Shown one piece after another: positions 1 through 10,871 of a DNA stretch of 64,000 nt (position 1 is its first letter; each line of letters opens with the position of its first letter). A program made the position numbers and the translations under genes. This stretch comes from Podospora pseudoanserina (lineage: Eukaryota > Ascomycota > Sordariomycetes > Sordariales > Podosporaceae), in the NCBI RefSeq assembly GCF_035222485.1, contig NW_026946671.1, forward strand, positions 2,046,001 to 2,110,000. Reading direction: 5' to 3'. Under the pieces are notes generated by a model. That model was not told where the DNA came from, did no database searches, and saw only the letters and a program-made list of their open reading frames with translations.

Positions 1-181
1 AAAGTCGCTCCCAACCCCCTACGGCCCACCTGCAACCACGAGAGTCACGAGAAGAGCCCGTGAGCCCGAAAATTCTGCTTTGGATAAGGTAAGAGCAACT
101 GTTCAGGGAGGTGAGCACAGGCGAGTACCCCCAAAAAGAGGGCCCCTAGGTGAACTGCGGGTCTGGGCGTCTTCAGTCCTC

Positions 182-187
182 TATAAA
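182..187 (+). promoter_or_regulatory. TATA box candidate
   Basis: A clean TATAAA lies about 200 bp upstream of the ATG at 387 and is followed by a pyrimidine-rich stretch (about 195-240) of the kind seen at fungal transcription starts. It fits as the core promoter of the 387-1199 gene. Inference from consensus and spacing only. Confidence 0.45.
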
Positions 188-386
188 GGCAGCGTCTTCC
201 TCCTTCTTCTCTTCTCCCCCATCCTACTCTCTCATCACCATCTTCAGCCGGGGACCGGAACTGGAACTTTCTTCGCTTATCCAGCCGTTCACCTTCATTG
301 CCAAACACCGCATTTGCCTTTCATCAACGTCTTACTCTTCACCATCAATCAAACCTACCTTATTTCATTACCTACACTTTATCACG

Positions 387-1199
387 ATGGGACCTTTCGC
401 TTCTTCAAACACCTTGTGTCTTGAGCACCACTGGGCCTTCGGGATGCTTCTCAAACTCAGCCAGCAGCCTTCCTGCGTTTACGACAAGCAAACTGATATG
501 GCCATCAGAAATGGCTGGGAAGACCCTCCGGCTGGGTGGAAGGGGACCGTATCACCCAACACAACAGGTAGCAGAATCTTCACACAGGACAACACAGCCC
601 AGCCCACAGTCGAGCACGCCGAGCACGTCACACCGCCCAAGAAAGTCTTTTACGACCCGGATGACGTCTTTGGCTCATCACACGCCTTCGACACTGCGGC
701 CCAGAAGCGCGGCTCTGCCCTATTCGACTTGGAGGCCGGCGAAGACAGCGCGAGGGTCTTCCTCAAGACCCCCGCCGATTTCAACAAGTACGCCGCCAAT
801 ATGAAAGATAAGCGGCCCCTGCTCCAGTTCACGAGGAGAATGCGGAGGTTTGACCCCGACGTCGACCTCGATCTTCGTTTGCAGAAGAGGCGAGAATCCA
901 TCGTTCGGATGAAGAGGTTCTCACACAAATCCCAGCACTTTGAGCCTGAGGAGAAGAAGGACGATAGCGAGGACGACAGCCACTCCGACCAAGATCATCA
1001 CTCGAGCTGTTTGAAAGAAGGTCATTCGGAGAAGCAACACCTCGATGAGTTTGACGCCAGCGACGATGAGACGGACTCCGATCAGGACTACCACACTGGC
1101 TACTTGAAAGAAGGCCGTTCAAACAAGCAAAAGCGCGATCAGGTGGACACCAGGGAGATTCGCGTTCTTGATGGCGAGACGTTCACTTGGTGGTGGTAG
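387..1199 (+). CDS. Acidic/charged hypothetical protein with an internal repeat
   Basis: Predicted 270 aa, single exon. I do not recognise a family. The frame is open further upstream (to 150), but the ATG at 387 is preferred because it follows a TATA box at 182 and a CT-rich leader. The middle of the protein is basic (residues about 140-180, rich in Arg/Lys), and the C-terminal third is acidic and Ser/Asp-rich. It contains two imperfect copies of a roughly 25-residue unit, each with an Asp/Ser run, then SDQDHH or SDQDYH, then LKEGHSEKQ or LKEGRSNKQ. The chain ends in three tryptophans. No signal peptide or membrane segment is evident from the 387 start. Probably an intrinsically disordered protein; whether it is expressed is not known. 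Confidence 0.5.
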   Translation: MGPFASSNTLCLEHHWAFGMLLKLSQQPSCVYDKQTDMAIRNGWEDPPAGWKGTVSPNTTGSRIFTQDNTAQPTVEHAEHVTPPKKVFYDPDDVFGSSHAFDTAAQKRGSALFDLEAGEDSARVFLKTPADFNKYAANMKDKRPLLQFTRRMRRFDPDVDLDLRLQKRRESIVRMKRFSHKSQHFEPEEKKDDSEDDSHSDQDHHSSCLKEGHSEKQHLDEFDASDDETDSDQDYHTGYLKEGRSNKQKRDQVDTREIRVLDGETFTWWW

Positions 1200-3016
1200 A
1201 GAACAGTTTCTTCCGCCAACTGTTGAGGAGTGCCGCCATCTGCGAATGAAGCACACACGCACGCACAAACTGTCGAGCAGTGTGAAAAGATCCACTCGTA
1301 TAGAAGACCTCGGTTTCCAGGTATGTCATCTGGCAAAAGATTCCGCCAATGTTGAAACTAACGGAAATGACAGCGAACCAAAAACAGATATCGAGACGAG
1401 GAAGGGGGACAGGACACGATGGAGGCAGGAACGACGCGATTGAGGAAGGAGCGACTGGGGAGCCCATCTGAACATAGGGCAGCATTTGTATATAGCATGA
1501 ATTGGCGATACATGACAGCTTGATCATGGCCCCGAGGTGGATGAACTGTTCTCTCCGTCTAGTCCTGCCTCATTGCTACCCGGTCTTGTCAGGGCTGTGT
1601 TCAAAGAAACCCTCAAGTGATCGGTCATCGTAGATGGTGTGTTGAAAAGGTGCCTGGGCGAGGTGGAGTAAGAATATACAAGCTCCTTGTCCTCCTGACG
1701 GCCGTACAGGCACAAATCATATTTGGGGACTTGTCCCTCACTCTGAAATTGGAGAGAACGTCGAGATCTTTGGCGAAAACCAAGAGTCCCGCCGTCCACA
1801 GCGCTTCTCCTCTTCGGGTGGAAAATCGGTCAGAACGTAAGAGCGGCGCTCTGTAAGCCCATGGGACTTCAAATTCAGACGAATGGTACAGTCGTTTCCG
1901 TTTCACTACTGTTCGGTGATATTGACCCCTAGCTCATCACACATATTAGTTTCGGTGAAAGGGAATCCTTCCCGCATGAGACATGGGATGTCGTCGCTGG
2001 CGACCAAGAGAACTGCACACCATGCTGCGTTGTACGTGTTCATGCCATGGGTAATATTGTAAATTTGATACTGAAAGTGGGACAACGTTGGTTCCAAATT
2101 GCTGCCAATTTGGTCTTCGAGTCCGTGGTCATGGTGCCCGCAGATGGCTTCTCCTCAGTCGATTCCATCATCTCAGTATCGCGAAGTTGGTCCAGGAATC
2201 CGGACATGCCAATAGGTATTTTACATGGGATCAATAAACCCTTCAGTTCTTTTGTGGGAGCCTTGCTCACAGCCCTAATCAGAAGCCCATGGTGGGGGAA
2301 TTTGCTCATTCAGACGCAGAACTTTGGAAGAGGCGCTGCTAGGCGAGAGCTGGCATTGTGCCACGACAGCCTTCATAACCACACGGTCACAAATTTGCTC
2401 GTGTTCTTTGAGCACACTCAACAGCCGCACCGAAGGAGGTTACCACAACCATCACATGTCACCGCCGACGTCGGGATATTTTTTCTCCCCCTCGCCCGCG
2501 AGTGCCGTCCAGAACAATGCGGGGAAGATAGCGACCGGGCCGACACAAGCTTCTTGGTTCTCTCTAGCTCCCTCCACAGCCCGCACTTCCCCGGACTAAA
2601 GAAGTGGAGCCCCATCCTTTTCCCCGGAGCCAGGGCGGAGCATCCGTCCTCAACATCGGGATGATCCCGTCTTGTTGGACCCCCTTCCCGGCCGGCAGAT
2701 GGTGTTTCTGTCATCACTGCCCTCGGACGTTTGCTCGCGACGCGATGGGGGCACGCAATCTCTTGGCCCGGTGTCCGGTGGCGAGTAACAGCTGTACTCA
2801 CTTCGCGATGATTGCCAGCCAGTACATGTGTAGGACAGGAATCGCACAACAGACTTATATACGCTGGCTTACCTATGCTCTTGCACTTGCCGATCCCTGA
2901 CTCGGCCTTCTAGATTTCTCACTTACAGCCAACCCCAGCTCAACACCGGTCTTATTCCCCCACCTTCTGCTGTCGATCATATCTAGGTACCTACCTTATC
3001 CAAGCATTCACACGCA
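1200..3016. other. Intergenic stretch, no gene recognised
   Basis: About 1.8 kb. Several open frames of 60-205 codons occur on both strands (for example 2047-2664 plus and 2040-2309 minus), but they overlap each other, show no family motif and have no splice-supported continuation. The last 150 bp are the leader of the monooxygenase gene at 3017. Confidence 0.5.
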
Positions 3017-4985
3017 ATGACACCAGAAGAAAGAGTCCCCGTCCTCATCGCGGGCTCAGGCTCAGCAGGCCTCTGCGCGGCCGTGTGGCTGGCCCGCTTC
3101 AACATCCCCTACAAGATCCTCGAGCGCCGCAATGGCCCCCTCGAGATTGGACAGGCAGACGGCGTGCAGACCCGCACAGTCGAGATCTTCGACTCGTTCG
3201 GGATAGCAGAGGAGATGCTCCGGGAGGCCTACCACGTGCTGGAGATTGCCTTTTGGTCAGCCCCCGACGCCGAGAAGGGCATCAAGAGGGCCAAGTACGA
3301 GGCCGACAAAGAGACCGAGATCAGCCACCAGCCGCACGTCATCCTCAACCAGGCGAGACTCAACGAGTTGATGACGGGGTTGTTGGGGTCGAACCCACCG
3401 ATTGAGTACCGATGCGAGGTGAAGAATGTGGTGGTGGATGAGAATGCGGATAGCAGCGATTTGGAGTCTTACCCGGTCAGAGTGGATGCTGTTCGGGACG
3501 GAGTTCAAAAGACGTATCGGGCGAAATATGTGCTTGTATGTCTGCCCCTTCAAACGCCATGGGTGCGGAATAAGCAACATCGTACTGACTGGGTAAATAG
3601 GGCTGTGACGGCGCACACAGCATCGTCAGGAAATCCCTCGGCTTCAAGATGGTGGGCGACAGCTCAGACGCAGTCTGGGGTGTCATGGATATCTACCCCC
3701 GCACAAACTTCCCAGACATTCGCAAAAAGGCGGTCATCAACTCAGCAGTCGGCAACATCCTCCTCATCCCCCGAGAGGGCGACTCCATGGTCCGCTTCTA
3801 CACCGAGCTCCCGGCAGGCACCAAAGTCAGCGATGTCAGCCTCGAAAAGCTGCACGACCACGCCCGCAAGGTGTTTCACCCTTATGAGATGGAGTTTGCG
3901 GAGACTTTCTGGTGGTCAGCCTACTCCATCGGTCAAAGAAGAGCCGACTTCTTCCACCGAGATCACCGTGTGTTTTTGACAGGTGATGCGTGCCACACTC
4001 ACTCTCCCAAAGCCGGTCAGGGTATGAACGTCAGTCTGCAGGACGGCCACAACATTGGATGGAAGCTTGGGATGGTCCTGCAGGGCCTTGCACGCCCAGA
4101 TATTCTCGAGACGTATGTGCTTGAGCGGGAGCGGACGGCTACCGAGCTGATCGACTTTGACCGCAAATTCACAAAGCTCTTCAACACCAAGTACCGCCAG
4201 GAACACGGCATAACGGCGGGGATGTTTGCGGAGCAGTTCACCAAGGCGGGCAGGTACACGGCTGGCCAGGCTGTGCAGTACGATGCGTCTGCCATAACCG
4301 ATATTGGAGAGCACGACAAGGAGTTGGTGGCAAAGGTGACAGTCGGCATGAGGTTTCCCACGGCGCAAGTGGTGCGGTCGTGTGACGCCAAGGCCATGCA
4401 GCTTGTGAAGGGGCTGCCAGCGAACGGGCAGTGGTATATCGTGGTGTTCTCGGGAGATCTGTCGCAGCCCGAAGCGATGTCGAGGTTGGACGAGGTGAGT
4501 TTTGATACAACGTCTTGGAGGATGGGGGTTCTGATGCTGATGTCACCGCCAACAGATCTCTTCAACACTCTCCCAAACAGTCCAGCGCCTCACGCCGACT
4601 GGTGTGGACCCAGATGGCGTGATCGACCGGATATTGGTGACAGCGGGCGACAGAAAGAAGGTTGAACTGGACACCATCCCGGATTTCTTCACACCGGTAA
4701 CCGGGAAGTGGAAGATGAAGAATCTGGGCAAGATCTATGCCGATGATGAGAGCTACAACTCGGGACACGGCCATGCGTATGAGGCTTATGGAGTCGATGC
4801 TTCCAAGGGCGCCATTGTGGTCGTGCGGCCTGATCACTGTGAGTACTTTCTTTCTGTTCGTGTGTGGAGCTTCGAGTGGATGCTGACGATTACCGATATT
4901 AGATGTTGCCAAGGTTTGCAGGTTGGAGGATGTCGAGTCTCTGGGAAGCTTCTTTGAGGGCTTCTTGGTGCCTGCTAGAAGTTGA
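3017..4985 (+). CDS. FAD-dependent aromatic monooxygenase (phenol 2-monooxygenase family)
   Basis: Predicted 592 aa from four exons: 3017-3535, 3601-4494, 4556-4838 and 4903-4985 (introns of 65, 61 and 64 bp, all GT-AG and frame-keeping). The order of motifs is that of class A flavoprotein hydroxylases: GSGSAG at residues 13-18 binds the ADP part of FAD, the DG motif CDGAHS lies near 175-180 right after the first splice, and GDACHTHSPKAGQG begins at 301 and binds the FAD ribityl chain. The last 150 residues match the thioredoxin-like C-terminal domain of phenol hydroxylases. The family uses NADPH and O2 to hydroxylate phenolic rings, normally in the cytosol. Length is slightly below the usual 600-660 aa. 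The exact substrate cannot be read from sequence; 3-hydroxybenzoate 4-monooxygenase is the main alternative. Confidence 0.9.
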
Positions 4986-5305
4986 TGAGGCACTCAAGAG
5001 GTTGAGAATAGTGTAAAATATAGGTATCCAATAATGATCTTTGGGAACTCCAACGTCTGTATTATGTACCAAGCTTGCCCGTGGTAGATTGTGTCCCATG
5101 CCTTGCTCCCAAATCGGAAACTTTTGTCTATCCTGTTCAGACACATGTAGACTGAAGACTGACACAGTAAGCCCCACAGAGCTGAGCCTCAAACCAATGT
5201 TCTTAAGCAATACCCGTTCTACCTCTGAGGGGGCTTCCAGAGTCCCTTTCGAGTTCAAGCCAAATTAGCACTCTGAGATCCTTAAAAAGAAGAGTAAGCT
5301 AAGAC
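4986..5305. other. 3' intergenic between convergent genes
   Basis: About 320 bp between the monooxygenase stop and the stop of the minus-strand 71-aa frame. It should hold both 3' UTRs and polyadenylation signals. No structured element seen. Confidence 0.4.
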
Positions 5306-5521
5306 TCACTCGCGACCAGCATCCGCATTGCTTCTCTGACGCTTATCTTGCTGCTGGAAAACCTGTTGGAGCCGATGCCGCTTCTGCTCTTGGGCCGAGC
5401 TGCCTTGAGCAGCCTTTTGGGCTGGTGACTTGCGCGATCTTTCGAGATAGTTGACTGCCCAGGCCGTCGAGAAGACCAGCTTGACGCCGATGACCGTCTT
5501 GAGGGGGCGATCCATAGCCAT
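5306..5521 (-). CDS. Small basic hypothetical protein (71 aa)
   Basis: Predicted 71 aa from the ATG at 5521, which has a good context (AAG before ATG, G after); a second ATG at 5515 is possible. Residues about 7-27 are moderately hydrophobic and could form one weak membrane segment or a mitochondrial targeting helix. The rest is rich in Gln, Arg, Lys and Ala and looks helical (the QQVFQQQDKRQRS region). Codon use is GC-ending like neighbouring genes, which supports coding. The family is not recognised. An additional 5' exon upstream of 5521 cannot be excluded. Confidence 0.45.
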   Translation of the reverse strand: MAMDRPLKTVIGVKLVFSTAWAVNYLERSRKSPAQKAAQGSSAQEQKRHRLQQVFQQQDKRQRSNADAGRE

Positions 5522-5980
5522 CTTGTCTGCTTGGGTAGAACCGTGTAGTAGAGTCACCAGTGTTGATGTCGATGGGAGGAAAACCGGGTCAGAGAGGCGC
5601 GGTCCGGCTGATGAAGCTACCGTGGTGAGGTAGGTAGTGCGTCGTGAGTCCGGTACGGTTGTCTGGTGAAATTTCGTGGAGTGTTGGGAATTTTCTTGTT
5701 GTGGTGGACAGACAAGACTTTGTGCTCAAGGTAAAAAGCTTATAAGTTGGCGGAAAGCCACAGGAAGTTTGGAAGGGGCCGGTACCTAACTGGAGAGGAA
5801 GAGGAGGCTGTTGGTGACATGGAGACAAATCTGACACCGTTGAGCTAACAAAGTCTATTAAGAGAAGAGGAAATGCTGCAGAAACAAGATATGGTATCTA
5901 TAGGTTAACAACCAAAAAGACAAGAGCCAAGAAAGGCCCCCCGAGTCCATCAGGACAGAAATTTCAGTACTGGTCAGATA
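5522..5980. other. Intergenic, upstream of the 71-aa frame
   Basis: About 460 bp holding the presumed promoter of the minus-strand small gene and the 3' flank of the reductase gene at 5981. Nothing else seen. Confidence 0.35.
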
Positions 5981-6736
5981 TTAGTATGTAATGGCAGCCA
6001 TCCTCCTGAGCCACTCTCCAGCTTTCTCTCCCTCGATCAGGTTCTCAAAGATCCACCTCCCGACATCCTCCCGACTGATGGTATAGCCAACTGCCTTACT
6101 CTCCACTACTCCCTTGATTGGATCCTCCTTCCCGGCTCTGATCTCCCGCTTGGGACCATCTTTGGCACCGTCGACAAATAAACTTGGCCTCACAATGGTC
6201 CATTCCTCCTCACTCTCGACCAAAGCGTCTTCCATGGCCTTCTTGTCCTTGTGGGGAACCTTCAGACCGACATGATACAACGGAACAAACAACAACGGCA
6301 CATCCCGCCCAAAGTCGGATACGCCTGTGGAGCTGAGGGCAACAATCCGCGGCTTGCCCTGCAGGTTGTGCTCTGTTCTGGCCTTCTGCAAGGCGTCCAA
6401 GACGGTCTTGATGCCATTTTCGCACACGTGAGCGTCGTCCATGCCCATCTTGGACAAGTTGAAGTAGGCGCCGATGGAGAAGACGATCACATGTGGGAGG
6501 CCCTGGCGGGGCGAGGACGGTGAAGGGAGAAGGGCGCGGAGAACAGCGTCGACGTCGTGAGCATTGCCCTGCTCTATCCGCAGCAACTTCTGGTCGACTT
6601 CGGCCGGGATCTTGTCGGAGAGAGTGGAAGGTGTGCGGCAGAGGGCTGTGCAGGAGTGGCCGGCAGCGAGGGAGCGCTGGAGGGCAGAGAAGCCTACGCC
6701 TCCGGTTGCGCCGAGGAAGAGGATGGACTTGGACAT
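5981..6736 (-). CDS. NAD(P)-binding Rossmann protein, NmrA/atypical SDR type
   Basis: Predicted 251 aa, no intron. The start at 6736 is chosen because the glycine motif begins at once (SILFLGATGGVGFSA, residues 4-18, of the GxxGxxG kind) and the open frame upstream carries no domain. Further family-like parts are VALSSTGVSDFG in the middle and WTIVRPSLFVDG, the typical late strand of NmrA-like and BLVRB-like atypical short-chain dehydrogenases. The YxxxK catalytic pair of classical SDRs is not obvious, so it may be a redox sensor or a reductase of unknown substrate. It lies divergently from the epoxide hydrolase gene across a 1-kb shared upstream region. Cytosolic, since no signal peptide is seen. 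Confidence 0.8.
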   Translation of the reverse strand: MSKSILFLGATGGVGFSALQRSLAAGHSCTALCRTPSTLSDKIPAEVDQKLLRIEQGNAHDVDAVLRALLPSPSSPRQGLPHVIVFSIGAYFNLSKMGMDDAHVCENGIKTVLDALQKARTEHNLQGKPRIVALSSTGVSDFGRDVPLLFVPLYHVGLKVPHKDKKAMEDALVESEEEWTIVRPSLFVDGAKDGPKREIRAGKEDPIKGVVESKAVGYTISREDVGRWIFENLIEGEKAGEWLRRMAAITY

Positions 6737-7735
6737 TGCGGGGTGAGGATAGAGGTTGAATAAGTGATGGAAGGTATATAGGTCGTGGTGGGAGCGTTTA
6801 ATGACTCGGTCAGTAGGGCTGATAAGAATCTTTTGGTCAGTCAGGTTCTTGGAAGAAGACAAGAGGGAGGAGGTTGCTCCCTTTTATTCCCCCAAGTCGC
6901 ATCCGGCACTCGCAAGACGGACACGCCATTTCTGTCTTTCTTGTCCGATTCGGGGTAGATCTCTCGAGAAGGTGACGCCAGCAAACAATGCGCCTCCACC
7001 AGCAGCGGGATGATGGATGGTCGTGATAAATATTGCGCCGTGGTGGTGGTTTGGTCTTTCACAGGGGCCTAGAATGCGACGTTGGCGCACCCAGAGTCGG
7101 GGGTTCATCGCAACGTTCCTCCGATTGTTCCACTGTGGCTTTTTACTAGAGATTTCATTGGCTAGTCAGTCGATCCCGAAGCCGTCTTGGCAAGCCACCC
7201 CGCCAAGAGCTGTCAGGATGACACGGACGGGATGAACACTCACAAATCCGACTCTCTTTCTCTTCGGCGATTTTCCGTCCTCGATTCGGCGGTTATTGAT
7301 CCACGTCCTCTCACATCTCTAACACAGCCTTTACGGAGTAACTTTTGTTGGTGGTGTGTTGGCAATCACCAGCCATGTGACCCGAAGTGAACCCACCTCA
7401 GCCTGGTGCAGTCATCAACTGACATCATCACGAAACCCATGAGGCATCTGCATATCGATCACACATCGCCATGTTTTCCAGATAAGGTTCCAAGAGCCAG
7501 CACAAGGCCCACCACACCTCGCCCTTCGCGCTCCAGGATGACGGCGATCAACTCGGCTCGGCTGTTGCCCCCGCCCTTCTCAACGGGTATGCATGCGGGG
7601 TGACGCTGGCCCCACTATCTCGTTGACTGCCGTTCAAGACATGGAGGTCCAGATGGATATAACTTGATAGCTCTTCCTCCAGCTTGAGAAGATATCTGGT
7701 GGTAGAACGAATCCATCAGCATTCTGTTCTGCATA
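6737..7735. other. Divergent intergenic/promoter region
   Basis: Roughly 1 kb between the reductase (minus) and the epoxide hydrolase (plus). A TATATA stretch at about 6775-6780 sits just upstream of the reductase ATG. Several open frames cross the region but none has a recognisable product. It is the likely shared regulatory region. Confidence 0.4.
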
Positions 7736-9073
7736 ATGTTGTCTTCAACCTGGGGCTCCCCCTCTGGGACAGTGCAACTTCCCAAAGAAGTAGCACCTTA
7801 CACGGTTAACATCGACCAGGGACAGCTTGATCGGACTCAGACTCTGCTCAAGCTATCCCCCATACCGGGAGAATGCTACGAGAATTCACTCCCCGACGGC
7901 AGCCGGAAGCTGGGGCTGAGAAGAGAATGGCTGGTGGAGGCTAAGCGTGTTTGGGAAGAGGAATTTAGCTGGTAACCAACCTCTCCTCTTTCTTTTCCCA
8001 CTTGCGAGCACCTGTCTTGACAGTATCTTAGGAGAGCAGTCGAATCCCAGATCAACAGTTTCCCCAACTTCACTGCTTCAGTGCCCGTCAACGAACAAGG
8101 AGAACAGATCAACGTTCAATTCCTCGGAATCTTCAGCCAGAACCCCAACGCTGTGCCAGTCGTCTTTCTTCACGGATGGCCTGGCTCCATCTTGGAGTTT
8201 CTTCCCCTCTTCAGCCTTCTAAGAGAAAAGTACCCGGATCCTGCTCGGTTACCGTTCCACCTGATTGCGCCTTCTCTTCCTGGCTTTGGCTTCTCCGACC
8301 AGTTTCCCAATGACAGAAACTACGGCATGGAGGATGTCGCCTTCGTCGTTGACTCGCTCATGGTTGGCACCCTTGGCCTCAAGAACTATGTAGTCCAAGG
8401 TGGCGACATCGGGTCACGCATTGCACGCGTTCTCGGCAACCGATGTGAACAGTGCAGTGCCGTGCTCGTCAACTACAGCCCTGTTCCGCCGCCAGAAAGC
8501 TTTGACTTCACAACACTGAGCGAGAAAGACAAAAGGGGATTGGAAAGAGGTGACTGGTTCCGCAACGATGGATCTGCCTACGCCATGATGGCCGCCTCCA
8601 GACCAGGAACACTAGGATTGGCCTTGTCCGCCAGCCCTCTTGCGTTGCTGGCCTGGATAGGAGAAAAGTACCTCGACTGGACCGATCCCCTTTCCTTTAC
8701 TCAAGACCAGACACTACCCAGCGGAGCTCGGTACTCGAGAAAGTTGATGAATGAAATCATTGCCAGCGTGGCACTCTACTGGCTCACCGGCAAGATCCAC
8801 ACCAGCTTCTATTCCTACCGGGAGGCGTTTGCCCTCAACGGCCGGGCCCCGCCATCAAGCAACGCGCAGTTCCCGGTCATGGCGCCGAAAAAGGTAGGCA
8901 TGATGTGGTTCCCGTATGAGGTCATCCCTACCCCAAGAGCATGGATAGAGAAGTACTCCAACCTGGTCTTTTGGAGGGAGGAGGAAGTAGGAGGGCACTT
9001 TGCACAGTTGGAGCAACCTGAAGTTCTGGCTAAAGGGTTGGAGGATTTCATCAAGGTTTTGCAGGAGAAATGA
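7736..9073 (+). CDS. Epoxide hydrolase (microsomal type, EHN + alpha/beta hydrolase)
   Basis: Predicted 425 aa from exons 7736-7971 and 8032-9073 (60-bp GT-AG intron that restores a Trp codon). The N-terminal part is the epoxide hydrolase N-terminal domain. The alpha/beta hydrolase fold follows: the oxyanion-hole motif HGWPGS at residues 126-131, the nucleophile Asp near 204 in GGDIGSR, and the catalytic His near 401 in GGHFAQLEQP. The family opens epoxides to trans-diols through an aspartyl-ester intermediate, with Tyr residues of the cap domain polarising the ring. There is no N-terminal membrane anchor, so a soluble enzyme is likely. Together with the nearby monooxygenase, reductase and secreted propeller it could serve detoxification of aromatic or epoxide compounds (inference). 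Confidence 0.92.
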
Positions 9074-9160
9074 GAGCATCTTGATCTTTTATTCCTCTTA
9101 TATGTACATCATTATTGTCTGGTGTTGTTTTGATACTAGGAAACAAACAGCTTCCACCGC

Positions 9161-10036
9161 TCAGACCCGAATAGTAACAGCAAAAACACCCTGTCCACCG
9201 CCGACATACGCAACGTTTCTGTCCCTGTCTGTCCGCCCAAAAGCACAGCTCGTGCTGCCCGTCACGGTCCCCACGCTCACGGGGCTGGGTCTGGCAGCCG
9301 TCGGGTCAACCTCGACCAGGGAGTTCCTGCTGTTGGTGGTGACATAAATCTTGCCGTTGGGGCCGAAGCAGAGGTCATCGCCCATGAGGTTGGTCCAGAG
9401 GGTGGTCTGGGCGCCCGTGCTCTTGGCCGTGACGGGGTCGAGGGGGATCTTGTGAAACGAGTTGCGGAAGATGTTGGTGTACCACAGCGTCCCGTTGGCG
9501 TAGCGGATGCCGTCGATGCCGAAGGGGATGCCGCCTGATGGGGCCATGGTCGGGTCGCGGGCAACTTCGGAGTAGACGCCCGTGTTCACGTCGATCTTGT
9601 AGACGTTTCCGCGGCCGGCGTCGGCGACGAGGACGGTTGAGTTGTCAAAGTAGGCCAGGCCGTTGAGGTTCTGGGCTTCGGTGATGGTCTTGATGAGGGT
9701 GGAGCGGGGGGTGCCGGAGGAGAAGTCGACCTTGTAGATGGACTTGCCGCCGCCGATGACGGCGAACTGGTCGGGCTGGTACTCGGCGATTCCTGAGAGC
9801 CCGTTGGTGCCGGAGACGGAGAGGGCGGTGGAGGATGTCTTGGCTACAGGGTCGACCGAGTAGAGGGTTGCACTGTTCATGTTGGTGGCCAGGATGAGGC
9901 CGTTGGAACGGACGGCGACATTCTCGATCGAATTGATGCGGACAACCTGCTGAGCGGCCTGTCGCGGGGTGATTGGGCTTGCTGAGCCGAGGCTGGCGCT
10001 GGCCAACAGGGAGACAAGAGCTACTTGGGACAGCAT
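9161..10036 (-). CDS. Secreted six-bladed beta-propeller (SMP-30/lactonohydrolase-like)
   Basis: Predicted 291 aa, single exon, starting with a signal peptide (residues 1-19, ending SLGSAS, followed by a basic TPRQ). The rest is a series of about 45-residue blades with motifs such as NGLAYFDNSTVLVADAGRG and GPNGKIYVTTNSRNSLVEVD, typical of SMP-30/gluconolactonase-like and NHL-type propellers. The family contains calcium-dependent lactonases, but the metal ligands cannot be assigned with certainty here. Many fungal secreted members have no known substrate. It is convergent with the epoxide hydrolase, whose stop lies only 87 bp away. Confidence 0.85.
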   Translation of the reverse strand: MLSQVALVSLLASASLGSASPITPRQAAQQVVRINSIENVAVRSNGLILATNMNSATLYSVDPVAKTSSTALSVSGTNGLSGIAEYQPDQFAVIGGGKSIYKVDFSSGTPRSTLIKTITEAQNLNGLAYFDNSTVLVADAGRGNVYKIDVNTGVYSEVARDPTMAPSGGIPFGIDGIRYANGTLWYTNIFRNSFHKIPLDPVTAKSTGAQTTLWTNLMGDDLCFGPNGKIYVTTNSRNSLVEVDPTAARPSPVSVGTVTGSTSCAFGRTDRDRNVAYVGGGQGVFAVTIRV

Positions 10037-10753
10037 CGTGATGGAAGGTTTCTCACAGGGAGGGTCCGAAAATCTGAGCTTGATGGAGAGGAGGACAGGT
10101 CACAAAAGGTCACTCTCGGCAGCGGTGAGTCCCTTCAAATAGCTACATTCCAGTCCAGCAAGCTATCCCAAACATAACCCCTCAGATCATCAGCCTAGTC
10201 CCCTGGAGAAGCGAGGAGGAGGACCGGAAGGGCCCGGTATAAATGGGTCTTGGCACGTATTTTCCAATTGCGGCTCGCGGGTACGTTGATCGACAATTAT
10301 TCCTCGGACGCAGCCTAAATGACGAACTCGACAGAGTCTGGGGTAGGCAATCTGGTTAATCCCGACACCACCAATTATCACCAGCCGCAGCTGACGTCCT
10401 CCGTCCGAGGCTTGTTTGTGCTTGTTTCTGCTCGTTTGTTGCTTGTTTATATGCGGTGTCTACTAATGCGGTCCGATCAGGGATGCATGTTTCCATTCAT
10501 GACTAAACAAGCTTTCGTCAACAAATCTCGGTGGTTCTGTGAGATTGTACATATGATACTCTTGACTGGGATGTGTAAGCCGGGCAGTCAACAGTGTTGG
10601 TATGACTAAAGGTCTCAAGGAGCACATCGAGATAAAACACAAGCTGTATCAGGACTGTAGTCGGACATGGATAAGAATGTATGCTTCGGCCAAAAAGAAT
10701 ATCTCTATAGCAAAAACAAATCCCCACACGTGAACAGTAGAAGAATAGACAAT
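10037..10753. other. Intergenic, no gene recognised
   Basis: About 700 bp between the secreted propeller gene and the first tRNA. A TATAAA at about 10239-10244 faces plus and is not followed by a convincing gene. Nothing else supported. Confidence 0.35.
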
Positions 10754-10837
10754 TGGACGAGTTGGGAATCGAACCCAAGACCTTTCGCATGAGATGCTGT
10801 TGCAAAGCGAACGCGCTACCAATTGCGCCACACGCCC
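10754..10837 (-). tRNA. tRNA-Ala (anticodon TGC) with intron
   Basis: The reverse complement folds as a cloverleaf: acceptor GGGCGTG with its 3' partner, D stem GCGC/GCGC, anticodon stem TTCGC/GCGAA and T arm GGTTCGATTCC. The G3:U70 wobble pair, the identity element for alanine, is present. The loop reads TTTGCA, then an 11-nt intron starts one base after the anticodon, the usual site for eukaryotic nuclear tRNA introns. Mature length is 73 nt before CCA addition. One U-U mismatch lies in the acceptor stem (positions 6/67). Confidence 0.93.
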
Positions 10838-10871
10838 GATGAGATATCAGATCTGATAATGTTAGGAATGC

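Noticed and set aside
2047-2664. 205-codon plus-strand open frame
   Set aside because: No domain or signal, odd composition, and overlapping minus-strand frames of similar quality; no splice-supported extension.
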